Origin: Chamaelirium japonicum
Taxonomy: Eukaryota > Streptophyta > Magnoliopsida > Liliales > Melanthiaceae
Assembly (NCBI GenBank): GCA_947650365.1
Contig: OX393553.1
Span: 63,301,055 to 63,365,054 of the forward strand
Direction of reading: 5' to 3'
Length of the DNA stretch: 64,000 nt
How positions within the stretch are numbered: the stretch's first letter is position 1; every line of letters starts with the position of its first letter. Below, one piece after another: positions 1 through 11,183 of the stretch. Below the pieces are notes generated by a model, which was not told where the DNA came from, ran no database searches, and worked only from the letters and a program-made list of their open reading frames with translations. The translations under genes were made by a program, and so were the position numbers.

Positions 1-714
1 AAAAATACCATACCTTATTTGTCACTAGGTGAACCTAAATAATCCGTAATCAAAAGAGAAATAACAAAGCAACAATGCAAAACCTTAGGTCACTTAGGAT
101 GAAATGAATGTACCGGGCCAAGAGTAGGTTACTTTCTATATGCATTATTCCCAAAGATGAACAGTAATTAAGCTGAAATCAAATTTCATAAAAAGGGTAC
201 TCTTCGATATGATCATGTGATTTCAGGCAAGATCAGAAGAAAAATATGTTGAAAGTTTTGATAAATGAACACTTCCAAATTTGACAACATGCAGGAAAAT
301 GGAAATGTAGAATTGAAGGGAATTTTTTTCCCGCTCTGTATAGAGTGGTCAATGAGATAGGAATAAAAAAAATAGTTGTTCCGAAATCATACAACTTTGG
401 ACAAGTGATTCGCCCACTTCATGGGGGGACTTAAGGCAGTGCATTGAAACTTGGTATATAATCGAACTCTTCTTAATGCAATTTGTTTCTTGAGCTCATA
501 TAGGTGACAAGGCAATTTATGAGGCCTTACTAATTAGCATCAACAATACTCTTTACGATTTCGATATTAGATGCCTTTATTATAGAAAAGAAGGGAGAGA
601 ATCGAGAGATTGAGAGGGATATCTCCAAGAGAAGTTGAGAAGAGGTTCAAGTTGCTACTGCAATCGAAGTATCCCGTTAAGAATTAAAGGTAAATTTTAG
701 AAGCCAGTGATAAA

Positions 715-1070
715 GCTAGTAATATGGTTCAGAATGTTGGACCATAAAGAGACTCAAGCACACAAGATGAGTATAGCAAAGATGAGAATGTTGAGATGGA
801 TGTGTGGTAAAAGTAAAACTAGGAGAGATTAGATGCGTGGCAAATATACTAGAAGTGTAAGAGTTGCACCAATTGAGGACAAAGAGATGAAAACACAATA
901 AGAGGGTACATGCTTGTACAAAAGAGATAAGATGTAGCCCTAGTAAAGGGGTCAAGGAAGGGGGAAGACCAAAATAACCTTTATTGAAGTTGTAAAAAAA
1001 GATAGGGAATAACTTGTCCAGCAAACAAGATGGCACTTAATAGAAATGACTAGCAAAGAAAGATTTGAAC
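715..1070 (+). pseudogene. RTE-clade LINE relic (3' end of the reverse transcriptase ORF)
   Basis: Plus-strand translation gives the conserved carboxy-terminal block of plant RTE-type LINE polymerases: a tract reading MRMLRWMCG, then VAPIEDK about 25 codons later, then a GRGKTK...FIEVVKKD segment, in the order expected for the family. Several in-frame stops (for example after the TRRD segment and before the GRG segment) show the copy is dead. No 5' part, endonuclease domain or clear target duplication is visible, so it is a 5'-truncated fossil. It may lie in a long intron of the BIM-like gene to its right, but that cannot be decided here. Confidence 0.75.
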
Positions 1071-2250
1071 ACCGGTCCCAAATAGGTGAATAAAGGTTAG
1101 ATGGAGATTTTGCATACAAAAAATTTGTTTTTTTATTAAATTTTTTATTATTAAGTAGTATTCTTGTTGTTCCTTTGCATTAGCTTAAATTGTGTAACTA
1201 ACAAGGTAGGATTGCCTACCTGCCAACTGACCTTTAAGTTTCTTGGCATGCCACTCACATGCCAAATTGCCTTGATCATGTTTTCAGCACCAATCTTAAA
1301 GGGCTATACAGATCATAAAATTTTTCATCACTCTTCCTTATGTCGACCCATCTTGATGGGATAGAATTGGATGATAATGATGATAATATTACATGCTTTT
1401 ACAAAATAATGGTCTTGAAGATCTTTAATGAGGCTGACCTTTATAAGTGATGAGAAAAACTTCAAGTCTTACCAATCACCATCTGCAAAAATATTCTCGC
1501 TAGTTTTGAATCAAGAAGTACTCATCATCACCATCCAAGTTCCATCAAGATGCGGTTGACAATGGGGAAAACTCTAACTAAGAAGGCTCTACAAGAGATT
1601 GATAGGAATTTTCTAACCAACCAAAGATCAATCCTTTGAGATTGATGTTGAGAACCTGATAAAGATAGCTTGGCAAGTAAGGGACTTTCACGCAACAATA
1701 GAGCAACCCTCCAGGATTCCCCTAGAATAGGAAAGAGTTGGGACAAAGAGGGTATATGGCAAGATTTGATATAGGAAATTGCAAAGCTATGGCAAATTAT
1801 AAACCAAAGAGCTGAAGTGAAACGACATTCCCACAGGAGAGTTGCAAAATAAATAAACTAAGAAACATTTAGGTCCTTGTACAAAATGTTCCAGTCAAAG
1901 CGACACAAAGATCAACAGTTTTATTATCTTTTAATTTCTTTCTAACGTTACATGGTCTTCCTTTATGGAAATTAACATATCTTCACATTTTATCGGTTTT
2001 CAACTGCATTCATAAAGATCTGCAGCATTAGCACCACATCCCATTTCCAACTGTGTCCAAAAGCATATCACTGGTTGACAGAGACCTATTAAATATTTAC
2101 ATTTACATAATTTGAAGCACGTGCAATCATCAGATGAGGATGGACATACACCCCCGGGACCCCCCTTATATCACCATTCACAAATGCACATTTCATGCAC
2201 ACATACATGCACACTCATAGGGATTCATATGAAGTATATGAACAACCTAC
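1071..2250. other. No gene seen; probable intron 4 of the BIM-like gene or its flank
   Basis: A-T-rich sequence without a convincing exon. I searched the minus strand for the exon that should follow the one ending at 2251 and found none, so the next exon lies further left or outside the window. A short plus-strand open stretch around 1550-1650 has no recognisable similarity. Confidence 0.5.
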
Positions 2251-3974
2251 CCATGGCAGCAGTTTGCCATTTTCTTCAGTCCATCCTGGATATGAAGACT
2301 CATATTTCTGCACCTTTTCATGTAAAAATCGTATATATTCAATGACCTGCAGGAAGGGGGTCTAATAAACAAGATGCTACTGCAAAAGAACTGAATTTCG
2401 AACTATTAACAGACTTAAAATGTTTAAAAACCATGGGAAAATGAAATGTACCTCCAGAAGAAATGACGCTTTATCTCTTTTCTGATCACTATGCGGTATA
2501 AGTTCTCTAAGTATCTGAAATCTGTAGGACAGGTTTAGGGTGCATTTTCAGTATATGAGTGGATATTTACAGAAAAGACAAGCTCAATTAGATTAGACAG
2601 CTTTTACACATTGTAGCTACTTTCTGAATACCCACATAGATTAATTTGCCTACAAGGGGAAGATTGAATAAAACCAAAACTAATAGAAGTCTACATGAAG
2701 GTCGGAGGCAAAGTCACACACACCACCAGTATTCAAAAACTCGAAACTCAGACTCGACTCGAAAGCCAGCCGAGTCAAGTAAACTCGGTCCGATTCGGCC
2801 GAGTTTTATCCGAACTCGGTCCGACTCGACCAAATAACTCGACTCAAAATCGAGTCAAGTCGAGTCAACTCAGTCTGACTCGGTCGACTTTTATCAAGTT
2901 TTAAAACAGTGCACACAACTATGTTAGCACCTAATGATTAAAAAATATTAGTCTTCCACCTTTCATATATTAAGCTCTCTTCAGTATCTACCATCCATAA
3001 AAAAAAAAAGAAGATAAGGTTATAATCAATACACAATCCTTATTTTTTTTCTAATTCTTCTTTGCTAATATGTGTGTTCTACACTCTTCATGTCTACACT
3101 TGGCGCATGCTACCAGGTCTAATGCAATAGCACGCTCTCGTGTTATTCCTGAAACTTCGAATGAAATGGAGTACATGGAGAAAGACTTCTCGAAAGAAGC
3201 ATGATATCGTTGTAATGGTTGAAGGGTGGGTCATTGGAGGGTTACTTTAACCAGCGGTGGTGCCTTGACTAACGCATGGTTCGAGGGTTTGGCGAAAACC
3301 CGAACCAATTCGGGTTTTTTTCGATTGCAAACGGCCATATTTCAAACATTGGCTGCAACCTGATCTGGTTTGTGTTCCGACTCTAGGAGATTCGATATGA
3401 GTGAGTCATGATACTCCTGCTAGGCATGATGTGCAGAATTCCATAAATATTCTTAAACAAATGATGGGTTTCGCAAACAAAAACTAATTTCAAATGCATG
3501 GTTGTTCTTCTCCCATTCCTAATTTTTATTTTTAATTTAAACATTTGCATTTGTTCCTCACCTTCTCCTTATATTTGAGATTTATTTCAAATTCCCATTT
3601 GTTCTGGATGGTGAATTTCAGTCTCAAATCAAAAGAGGGGATTTTTTTTATAAGTTGAGAAAGAGAGAGAGAAATGTGTTCGGCCTATCTATGGCAAACT
3701 TGCCTGTCATTGATCTTGCCTCTCCGGCGCTGCTCCGTGACGGAATGCTTCGAACGAGGTGTGCTCGGCCTCTGATCACCGCCGCTCTTCCCGTCTATCA
3801 TCCCGGTCGATTCGCCTGAAAAAACAAAAAAGGGATGGTCTCTGAAAAGAGGACAAAGAACCCCAAAAAGGGAAAGGAGGGGAACAAATCCGTACCCTTT
3901 TGGGAGGAGCTGTCTCTCCTGTTGCCGAAATCCTCGTCTTCGTCGTCGTCTTCGAAACCTGAAGGCCTCTCCAT
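2251..3974 (-). CDS. BIM2: BIM2-like bHLH transcription factor, four 5' exons (partial gene)
   Basis: Four exons on the minus strand join in frame into 119 codons. Exon 1 is 3974-3896 (ATG; acidic start [15 protein letters not shown]), exon 2 is 3815-3704, exon 3 is 2521-2452 and exon 4 is 2346-2251. Phases are 1, 2, 0 and 0. Exon 2 holds the bHLH basic region ([18 protein letters not shown]) with the His-Glu-Arg triad of G-box binders. Exons 3 and 4 hold the helix-loop-helix ([20 protein letters not shown], then [16 protein letters not shown]) and the SSYPGW motif. These are hallmarks of the BIM family, nuclear partners of BES1/BZR1 in brassinosteroid signalling. Acceptors are TTTTTTCAG, CTACAG and CCTGCAG; donors are GTACGG, GTACAT and GTAGGT, but exon 2 ends at AG^GCAAGT, a consensus GC donor. 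The residue usually Ser after the three arginines is Gly. The C-terminal half is not in view. Paralogue assignment (BIM2 rather than BIM1 or BIM3) is inference. Confidence 0.88.
2727..2911. mobile_element. hAT-type MITE in intron 2 of the BIM-like gene
   Basis: A 185-bp element made largely of CGAGT/ACTCG repeats. Its termini, CAGTATTCAAAAACT and the complement of AGTTTTAAAACAGTG, are imperfect inverted repeats. It is flanked by an 8-bp duplication with one mismatch (CACACCAC at 2719-2726, CACACAAC at 2912-2919). Eight-bp TSDs and CA...TG ends fit the hAT superfamily. No coding capacity. Confidence 0.7.
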
Positions 3975-4030
3975 GACTCGCTTCCTCTCGTGCGCCGGGT
4001 GATTCCTGTTCCAACCATTTCCTGCCCTCA

Positions 4031-4040
4031 GAAACCCTAG
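4031..4040. promoter_or_regulatory. Telo-box-like AAACCCTA motif in the BIM-like gene leader
   Basis: The motif AAACCCTA lies about 57 bp upstream of the ATG at 3974, probably in the 5' UTR. Telo-boxes are common near plant transcription starts. This is a motif match only; no TATA box was assigned. Confidence 0.3.
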
Positions 4041-4199
4041 AAAGAGAGATCAGGCAGAATTGAAACCGAGATGTATGGGGAAGGCGTCCACCCGAAAGGA
4101 CAAGAGGATCGGAGCTGCCGTTGCTGCGGGCGGCGATGGCCGGCGGCAGCCACAGCCCTGCTGCTGGTCGCTAAACAGCGCTTTATGAGCGGAGGTTTA

Positions 4200-4930
4200 C
4201 TAAAGTACGCCCGAGGATTTTTTTTGGTACGAGTGTGCAAAAAAATAAAAACGACCAAAATTATCCAAACTAAGCCAAACCGAGCGGTTTGGGTTGGTTA
4301 TTTTATATATGGTTTGGTTTCGTTATAGAAAAAATTAATCTGGTTGGTTCGGTTCCAGTATATAGTAAATGGAATCCAAGCTATACTGAACTGAACCAAC
4401 TTGGATCAAGAGTTTAAACAACCTATCCAAATTTTATTGGAATCCGAAAACCAACTCGCGATGGAGGGGTGACTCCTCTGCAGTACCATAGACCCGCCTA
4501 AAAAACCCTACCCAATACCGATGTCCCCTTGGAATTCCCCTTTTTTTCCTCTCTTTATCTTCCAGAGACGATCATTTAGTGCAGACGATCAGTGCCACGA
4601 CATGGTGAATCCAGCCCTCCAAACTAAAGTACAACTGAACTTTTTCCTTTCCATCCCATGCCATTCCTTCATCTTCTTCTTCCTCTCTTGTTTCTTCTCA
4701 CCTCATCTTCCTCCTCCTTTGAATCCAGCCCTCCAACTTAAAAAGAAAAAAAAATGTTGGAACCGGCCGAACCAAACCGACAAAAAATGGTTTGCTTTGA
4801 TTTGGTTCGGTTCGGTTTTAGCGCTTAACTGGTTTGTTTCGGTTTGTAAATTAGAAAAAACCGACTAGGTTGGTTTGGCTCAAGTTTGAGGCCAAAACCA
4901 TTGGAACCGAAGCGATGCTTGTTTTTTTGC
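4200..4930. repeat. GGTTCGGTT-rich degenerate repeats, probably two MITE relics
   Basis: Two blocks (about 4210-4380 and 4740-4920) are built from alternating AACCGAAC/GGTTTGGTT motifs on both strands, the composition of hAT MITEs with simple internal repeats. No target duplication could be fixed. The stretch between them (about 4440-4735) holds no recognisable gene. Confidence 0.45.
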
Positions 4931-4943
4931 AAATCAACAGCTA

Positions 4944-5402
4944 TAAACTACTCTAATTGTATATTAATACCTGAAAACCTTATACTAGCATATAGACCAT
5001 CTGGAATATATAGAGTTGTGCATATTCATCCCTTTGTTACTATCCGTCAATAAAAAGTGCCTTAACCACGTCGAGCTTTCTAACTTAATGTCCAAATGAC
5101 CATTTTACCCATGGTTAAAGAGTGACTTATCACCTAAACTAGCTAACTATGGTTCTTTTCAGTGTGAGAACCCTAATCCTATATGCACTCTGGTCTCCCC
5201 TCCACTCTTACCCAATCGTCCCTGCTCGTCCGGCAATCCTCCATGTTTACACCTAACAATTAACATGAGATTATTCTGGGTATAGTCACCATTTTGAGAC
5301 GATAGCTAACTAGAGGGGTGTATATGCACAACTTTATATGTTTTAGATGTTCGATATGCAAATATAAGACTTGCAGGGTTAATACGTAATTAGACTAGTT
5401 TG
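4944..5402. mobile_element. Non-autonomous DNA transposon with about 85-bp imperfect TIRs, flanked by TA
   Basis: The left end (AAACTACTCTAATTGTATAT...) and the reverse complement of the right end (AAACTAGTCTAATTACGTAT...) match imperfectly for about 85 bp, both ending in a GTTGTGCATAT..C..CCC block. A TA dinucleotide flanks each side (4942-4943, 5403-5404). The 459-bp element has no coding frame. TA flanks suggest Tc1/mariner-type insertion, while the long TIRs resemble MULEs, so the superfamily is open. Confidence 0.65.
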
Positions 5403-5404
5403 TA

Positions 5405-6009
5405 GGATCGATTTGTAAAAAAAACCTCCTTTTTGAGTTGCCGTTACTTGCACCCCATGGGTCGATAAGGACCCCCAAATTATGACAGGCAACCACGCTC
5501 AAATCAATGATTTGATAAGGGCATCCCATCATTTTTTTCCTCCAACTTCAGTCTGTCGCAGCCACGTAGCCCATCTTGTTACTTTCATCATCCCCCTCTT
5601 CCTTCCTTCCCCCTCCTCTCTCTCTGTTTTAACGCCACTACATTTGCCATACTCTATAATTATTGGTAGCCGTAAAACTTTACTTTATTTGGCAAAAAAT
5701 TATTATACGTAAATTAGATAAATGTATCTTCTTTATTGATACATAATTAGATATATAATAATTAACAAAGATGTAGCCTAAATTGGTGAAAAGTAATGCA
5801 ATCTTTGGGGAAAAAAAAAAAACAATCATAATCCTAACCAAGTGGTCTCCCAAATAAGAATGATTCACTCTGTAATGACTTTGGCATGAAATTTCTTTTT
5901 TTTTGTTTTGAAATATTTAAGGACTTCAGATACTACTATCTGTTCATTAATGGAAAATAACATTTGAAGATTCCATTGACAATCTTATTTTTGTTACTTT
6001 GTAATAATA
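5405..6009. other. No gene or clear repeat seen
   Basis: A-T-rich intergenic sequence with short homopolymers. No splice-consistent exon, tRNA or terminal repeat was recognised. Confidence 0.4.
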
Positions 6010-6053
6010 TGTGCCTCATATTTAAAATTATAGGCTTCAAATTCATTCTCAAC

Positions 6054-6500
6054 AAGGGGTGGCAATGGGTCATGTCGGGTCGGGTTCGTGTCTAGTTTCT
6101 GGTCATGTCCAAAACCCCTAGACTTGGACCCGACCCGTTTAACTAATCTTGTCTAGATCCTAAACCCATACCCGACCCGTTTATAAACGGGTACACCCGT
6201 TAGACCCGTTTACCCCACGGGTTTATTTGGTTGACCCGATCCGACCCAATCCGACTCGACCCGACCTAACCCAAGAGACCCGCTGATACTATATATTACA
6301 GTATCGGATTGGGGTAGACCCGACCCGACCCGACTTGACCTGTTGAATTTTAAACGGGTCTACCCTAAACCCGAACCCGACCCGTTTATTAAACGGGTCT
6401 ATCGTCTTGACCCGTTTACGACCCGAACTCGTTTAGCCCTGACCCAGACCACTAACTTCGTGTCGGGTCTGCCGTGTCGGGTCCGAAATTGCCAGCCCTA
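6054..6500. mobile_element. hAT-type MITE A, copy 1
   Basis: 447 bp with ends AGGGGTGGCAAT and ATTGCCAGCCCTA (imperfect TIRs) and a perfect 8-bp TSD, TTCTCAAC, at 6046-6053 and 6501-6508. The interior is dominated by GACCCG/CGGGTC motifs. Non-coding; short open frames in it are chance. Confidence 0.85.
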
Positions 6501-6508
6501 TTCTCAAC

Positions 6509-8110
6509 CAATGACTGATTCATTTTCTCAATATACATTCTATCCTCCGAGAAATGCAATTCGGCCATCAAGCCCCCGCTGCCATCCTATTTGGTGCACA
6601 CCACATCACGCATACAATTGGGTACGATTGATATCAGTGTATATGGAGAAAATATCATTTTTCTTATCCTCCCCTACTGAAAAGATTTTAGCACACTTTT
6701 TTTGAGAAATAAAGATTTCTGCACACTTAAAAGCTTGAGATGGGAAGTTTATTACCCTTAATTTCCCCTCCATTTTCTTTAAAGAGTTGCTCTGCTTCTA
6801 ATTTGGATCGACAATGGTGATGACGATGCTTGGTGAAGAAGATGGTGACGGAGACGACCAGTCAATGATGCCCGACGATCGATTGATAGAATAGAACTTG
6901 TGGGTGCAAAATTTGGCCAACGCCTAGAGATGGGATCCGTGGGTGCAAAAATTGACCAACGCCTGAAGACGGGACTCACTAGCTCTGCTTGGGGGTCCAC
7001 ATAGACGATGACGACGGGATCCACTAGCCCTACCTAGAGGTCCATGAAGACGACGACGGGACCCACCAGCCCTGCCTGAGATCTACAAAGGCGACATTGG
7101 GGCCCGCTGGTTCCATCTGGAGCCTATCAAAACAGTTACAGAAAATGCCTCGTACCTCGGATATTTTCCAAACTCTATAAATAGCATATCAGATGGATAT
7201 TCCAGATCGATCTTTTGATTTCCAGATCAGAATTTTGAAAACCAGAACTCTGACATCCTTCTTTCCTTCTAAGACAGACAAGTGATACTCGGCTTGTCAA
7301 GGTCACTACATTTCAAGTGTTAATGAATTCAAGTTGCACCTTATAGCACGGAGACGTAGGCTTCGGCCAAACTTCGAAACCACATCGTTGTCTACTCTTC
7401 TCAACTCAATTTCTTCAATACTTGAAAGCTCAAGTCGATCCAAGATCCAAGCCTCAAGGAACCAACGCTCGATTCGATTGACTATTGGGTGGAGTCATCA
7501 GATCGGCACAAGGATCATCCCTCACATAACCCATAAAAAACAAGCTTTGATGCCAAAATGATGCGGGATCGACAAACCTAGGGGTAACAAAGATTTTTAG
7601 CCGGAGCCCGATGCCTCTCACACCACGAGAAATAGAGATTCTTCCTAAAGCCCAGGGTCTCTCTCTCCCTCGCGAGTTCTCTCAAAGGAAACACATCAAA
7701 GCAAAAAAGTTTCATTTTTTTCTTTTATTTTTTTGGACAGCAACCAAGGGGGGTGCCCCAGACCCATAAATAAAATCGATACATGACTGATCATCTTGAT
7801 TAACAGAAACAGAGGAAGACTCAGCAATGAAATCAGGTATCAAGGTTGAATTGAAATCATCCTTCATATCCAGCGAATAAACCGTAGTCTAATGGGCTAC
7901 CTGATTTGCTTTACGAAACTATGTTGAATTCGACAGCAAGAAAAAAGCTTTAAGAATCTTTTGCACGTCATAATATCATTATGGATACACCATAGAGGAG
8001 TGGAGTCCCGCTCCCACAGTAGAATTGTCACTGTCTTGATGTCTCCTTCCAGGACTACCAAATTCACATTAAGTTGAAAAGTAGAAAAATATTTTCTTTC
8101 ATTGTGATTG
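6509..8110. other. Non-coding unit of the segmental duplication
   Basis: Repeated at 25391-26791. Contains a CCACTAGC/GGTCCACA minisatellite-like stretch (about 6900-7100) and a block beginning TTTTTTGGACAGCAACC at about 7731 that looks like an old repeat end. No exon or intact frame recognised. Confidence 0.45.
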
Positions 8111-8118
8111 CCTCAGCC

Positions 8119-8598
8119 TAAGGGTGGCAATGGGTCGGGTCGTGTCGGGTTGGTGTCGTGTCTGGTTTCGTGTCATGTCCAAAACCCTCAGACCCGGACC
8201 CGACCCTTTTAACTAATCGTGTCTAGATCCTAAATCTGTATCTGACCCGCTAATAAACGGGTAGACCCGATAAGACCCGTTTACCACCCGGGACTATTCA
8301 GCTGACCCAATCCGACCCAATCCGACTCGACCTGACCTGACCCGAAAGACCCGCTGGTATTATATATTATAGTATCGGACTGCAGGTAGACCCGACCCGA
8401 CCCGACCCGACACAACCCGTTGAATACTAAACGGGTCTTCCCGGGTCTACCGTGTCCAGACCCTAAACCCGGACCCGACCCATTTATTAAACGGGTCTAT
8501 CATGTCGACCCGTTTACGACCCGAACCCGTTAGCCCTGACCCAGACCCGCTAACTTCGTGTCGGGTCTGCCATGTCGGGTCCGAAATTGCTAGCCCTA
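8119..8598. mobile_element. hAT-type MITE B, copy 1
   Basis: 480 bp, same family as the element at 6054, bounded by an 8-bp TSD CCTCAGCC (8111-8118, 8599-8606). Ends TAAGGGTGGCAAT and ATTGCTAGCCCTA. Interior of GACCCG and AACGGGTC repeats. Confidence 0.85.
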
Positions 8599-8918
8599 CC
8601 TCAGCCTCCAAAGGGAACAAGAGCTATCCTTCCTACCCTCTCAAAGAATGAGATTACCTGAGGCATCATCTCTAATCACCAAACCACACGCAACCGAGCC
8701 TATTGCAACGTCGACATTAATTTTTATAAAGCCCATAGGTCGTCTCAACCAACAACGAACAGGAGAATTTGATTGCCTCAGCCCTCCAACCACTCCACCA
8801 TTCTCCTTTCAACATCTTGAGTCCTTTAAATAGGCTTGTAAACAAATTTAAACATTAAAAAGATAACAACCAGAAACCTTTAAATAGGCTTACAACCACA
8901 TTTTTAAACCAAATAAAC

Positions 8919-9343
8919 TAGGGGTGGCAATGGGTCGTGTCGGGTCGAGTTCGTGTCGGGTCTAGTTTCGGGTCGTGTCCAAAAAGACCCGACCCGTTTA
9001 ACTAATCGTGTCTAGATCCTAAACCCGTACCCGACCCGTTCAAAACGGGTAGACCGATAAGACCCGTTTACCACGGGTTTATTCAGTTGACCCGATCCGA
9101 CTCGACCCGACCTAACCCAATAGACCCGCTGATACTATATATTACATTATCGGATTGCGGGTAGACCCGATCGGACACGACCCGTTGAATATTAAACGGG
9201 TCTACCGTGTCCATACCCTAAACCCGGACCCAACCCGTTTATTAAACGGGTCTATCGTATTGACCCGTTTATGACTAACCCTGACCCAGCCCCGCTAACT
9301 TCGTGTCGGGTCTGCCGTGTGGGGTCCAAAATTGCCAGCCCTA
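8919..9343. mobile_element. hAT-type MITE C, copy 1
   Basis: 425 bp, ends TAGGGGTGGCAAT and ATTGCCAGCCCTA, TSD AAATAAAC/AAATAAAT (8911-8918, 9344-9351). Same family as the elements at 6054 and 8119. Confidence 0.85.
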
Positions 9344-9747
9344 AAATAAATAATAAAATAAGAATTCGAATCAACTCTTAGCAATAAAAAAACAAAACAC
9401 TTTATAATTGGATCAGATCAAACCTTAGCCAAAAAAACATATTTAAAATACATTAGTTAGTAATTCATAAACTATTTAATAAATAATTTTGAAAATTACT
9501 TATTAAATAATTCTGAGAAATAATAATTTATTTCTAATCATGCAGGACTGATATTGCTTCAAAAAATATGCACGACTGGTCTAATCCCAACCGAGTTAAA
9601 CATAGCTTAACTAAACCAAGCTAGCTCGACGAAGCCGAGCAGAGTTCAACTCGACCCAATCCGATCCGATTTAATTCGAGATGAATCGAAGAAGACGAAC
9701 TGTGCTACTGCACAAGCATCAAAATAAATTTACAACAAAGAACCAAT

Positions 9748-10358
9748 TAGCCGAAACGGATCTTATGCGCGCTAGAGAAGTGCTTGCCGGCAGCGACAAT
9801 GGCTGCTTCAGGGCCAGCCGATGGTCTCTCCGCCCCACGGCTTCGATCGGACGAGCAGAAGCACGGAAACCACGATGCCATCGCCGATGCAACCGTCCCC
9901 GGTTTCTTCTTCTCACACTCCATGGCTTCGAATGGGGTGGGGAAAGAGATTTGCAGTGGTGGGTGCTTCAGCCAACTTGCAAAGATGGCGGGAATCTGGA
10001 TTAGTTTTGAAGCTCGAATGATTTTATGGGAGGAGTATTGCTTAAGCTGAGGCCATTGGTTAAGTTTATATACACACTTCCAAGTGGGGTTTCTTGCTCA
10101 TCAAGTTCAAAAATTAGAGCACATGGAGAAGACTAAGTCAAGATGGAGGGAGGGGATTCTAATTTTCTTAGTCAAGATGGAGAGAGAGATATTCTAATTT
10201 TCTTCTTGCCCTTATCCGGACGATCTTGCTTTGAGCAGTTGGTAGTGGTACCTCTCATAGTGAGCATATATCCGGGTTCGATGCCCACTCTCCGCTTGGT
10301 GTGGCACTCCCGTTCGGTATAAATTTTTGCTCAAGTGACGGGACACTCCAGATGCTCA
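9748..10358. repeat. Unit alpha, part 1, with a SINE-like tail
   Basis: This unit (starting GCCGAAACGGATCTTATG) recurs at 16515, 30455 and 34475, so it predates the 12-kb duplication. Its first part looks exon-like (ATG at 9799) but the open frames differ between copies and resemble no family I know. Its end, about 10215-10358, carries tRNA-like promoter boxes: GAGCAGTTGGTAGTGG as an A-box-like motif and GGGTTCGATGCC as a B box. That suggests an old tRNA-derived SINE. Confidence 0.5.
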
Positions 10359-11183
10359 GGGGTCTGTTCGTTCTTCGGACCCGCAAAGTAAAGGCTGATA
10401 AATCGGATGTGGGCTAGTAAATCTTTCAGATCGACCAGTAAATCTGATTTTCTTCTTGTTGTTTGTATTGACCAGTAAAGTAAACCATTACTTCTAGACG
10501 ACTGTTTGGATTGACCAGTAAAGTAAATTATAAATTAAATCTACCGGTCGCTCGCCGCCATCGTCGTCCACCACCCCCCGTCGGCCACCAACAATCTGTC
10601 ACCGCCCCGCCGGCCACCGTCCACTACCCACCGCTAGCCACCACCCTCGCCGACCACCGGCCACCCGTCGCTGCACTGTCGGCTACCACCTGTCGCCACC
10701 CGCCGGCCGCACGGTGGCGGGTGATGGCAAAAGGACGACAACGGGGCGACCGATGGTCGGCGGCTGGTGGATGGTGGACAGCGGGGAGGCGGTCGACGGG
10801 GTGGTGGCCGACGGCGACGGTGCAAGTCGACGAGTGAGTCGATGAGGCGGCAGCGGCCGGTGGTGTTGACATCCCCCTGGTTTATCCCATGAACCATAAA
10901 TCATGGGTGTTGAAACTGGGATCGCCACATGTTGCTTCCCAAATAGTCAAATCCATCATGTGATGCTCTCTTGATTGTGTCATTGGCTGATGTGGCATGG
11001 TCAACCCTTCTACTAGTAAATCAAAAGTTTTATTTGGTTTTTTTGAAGTAAAACTTTTTGGCTACTGGAAAATCTCCTATCATTTACTTTACTATAACAT
11101 TTTTTATCCAAACAGCATCAAAGTAAATTTTTTACCTTATTTACTTTACTAGTTAGCATGTTGACCGAATACAAACAGGCTCC
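10359..11183. mobile_element. GC-rich element with short TIRs and AT-rich subterminal arms, copy 1
   Basis: Ends GGGGTCTGTTCGTTCTTCGG and, reversed, GGAGCCTGTTTGTATTCGG are imperfect inverted repeats. Subterminal arms repeat CAGTAAAGTAAA on the left and TTTACTTTACTAG on the right. The core (10545-10870) is about 75 percent G+C by eye, with CCGCC/GGCGG inverted symmetry. The paralogous unit at 17145-17172 lacks the insert, so this is an insertion, but a clean TSD is not visible. Open frames in the core on both strands are compositional. Confidence 0.6.

Noticed and set aside
3685..4014. Reading the bHLH fragment as one 109-codon exon
   Set aside because: The frame runs through an 80-nt intron. 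The family-like N-terminus appears only after joining 3974-3896 to 3815-3704.
10511..10928. Open frames on both strands in the GC-rich element core
   Set aside because: Stop-poor because of composition; copy 2 has frame-changing indels.
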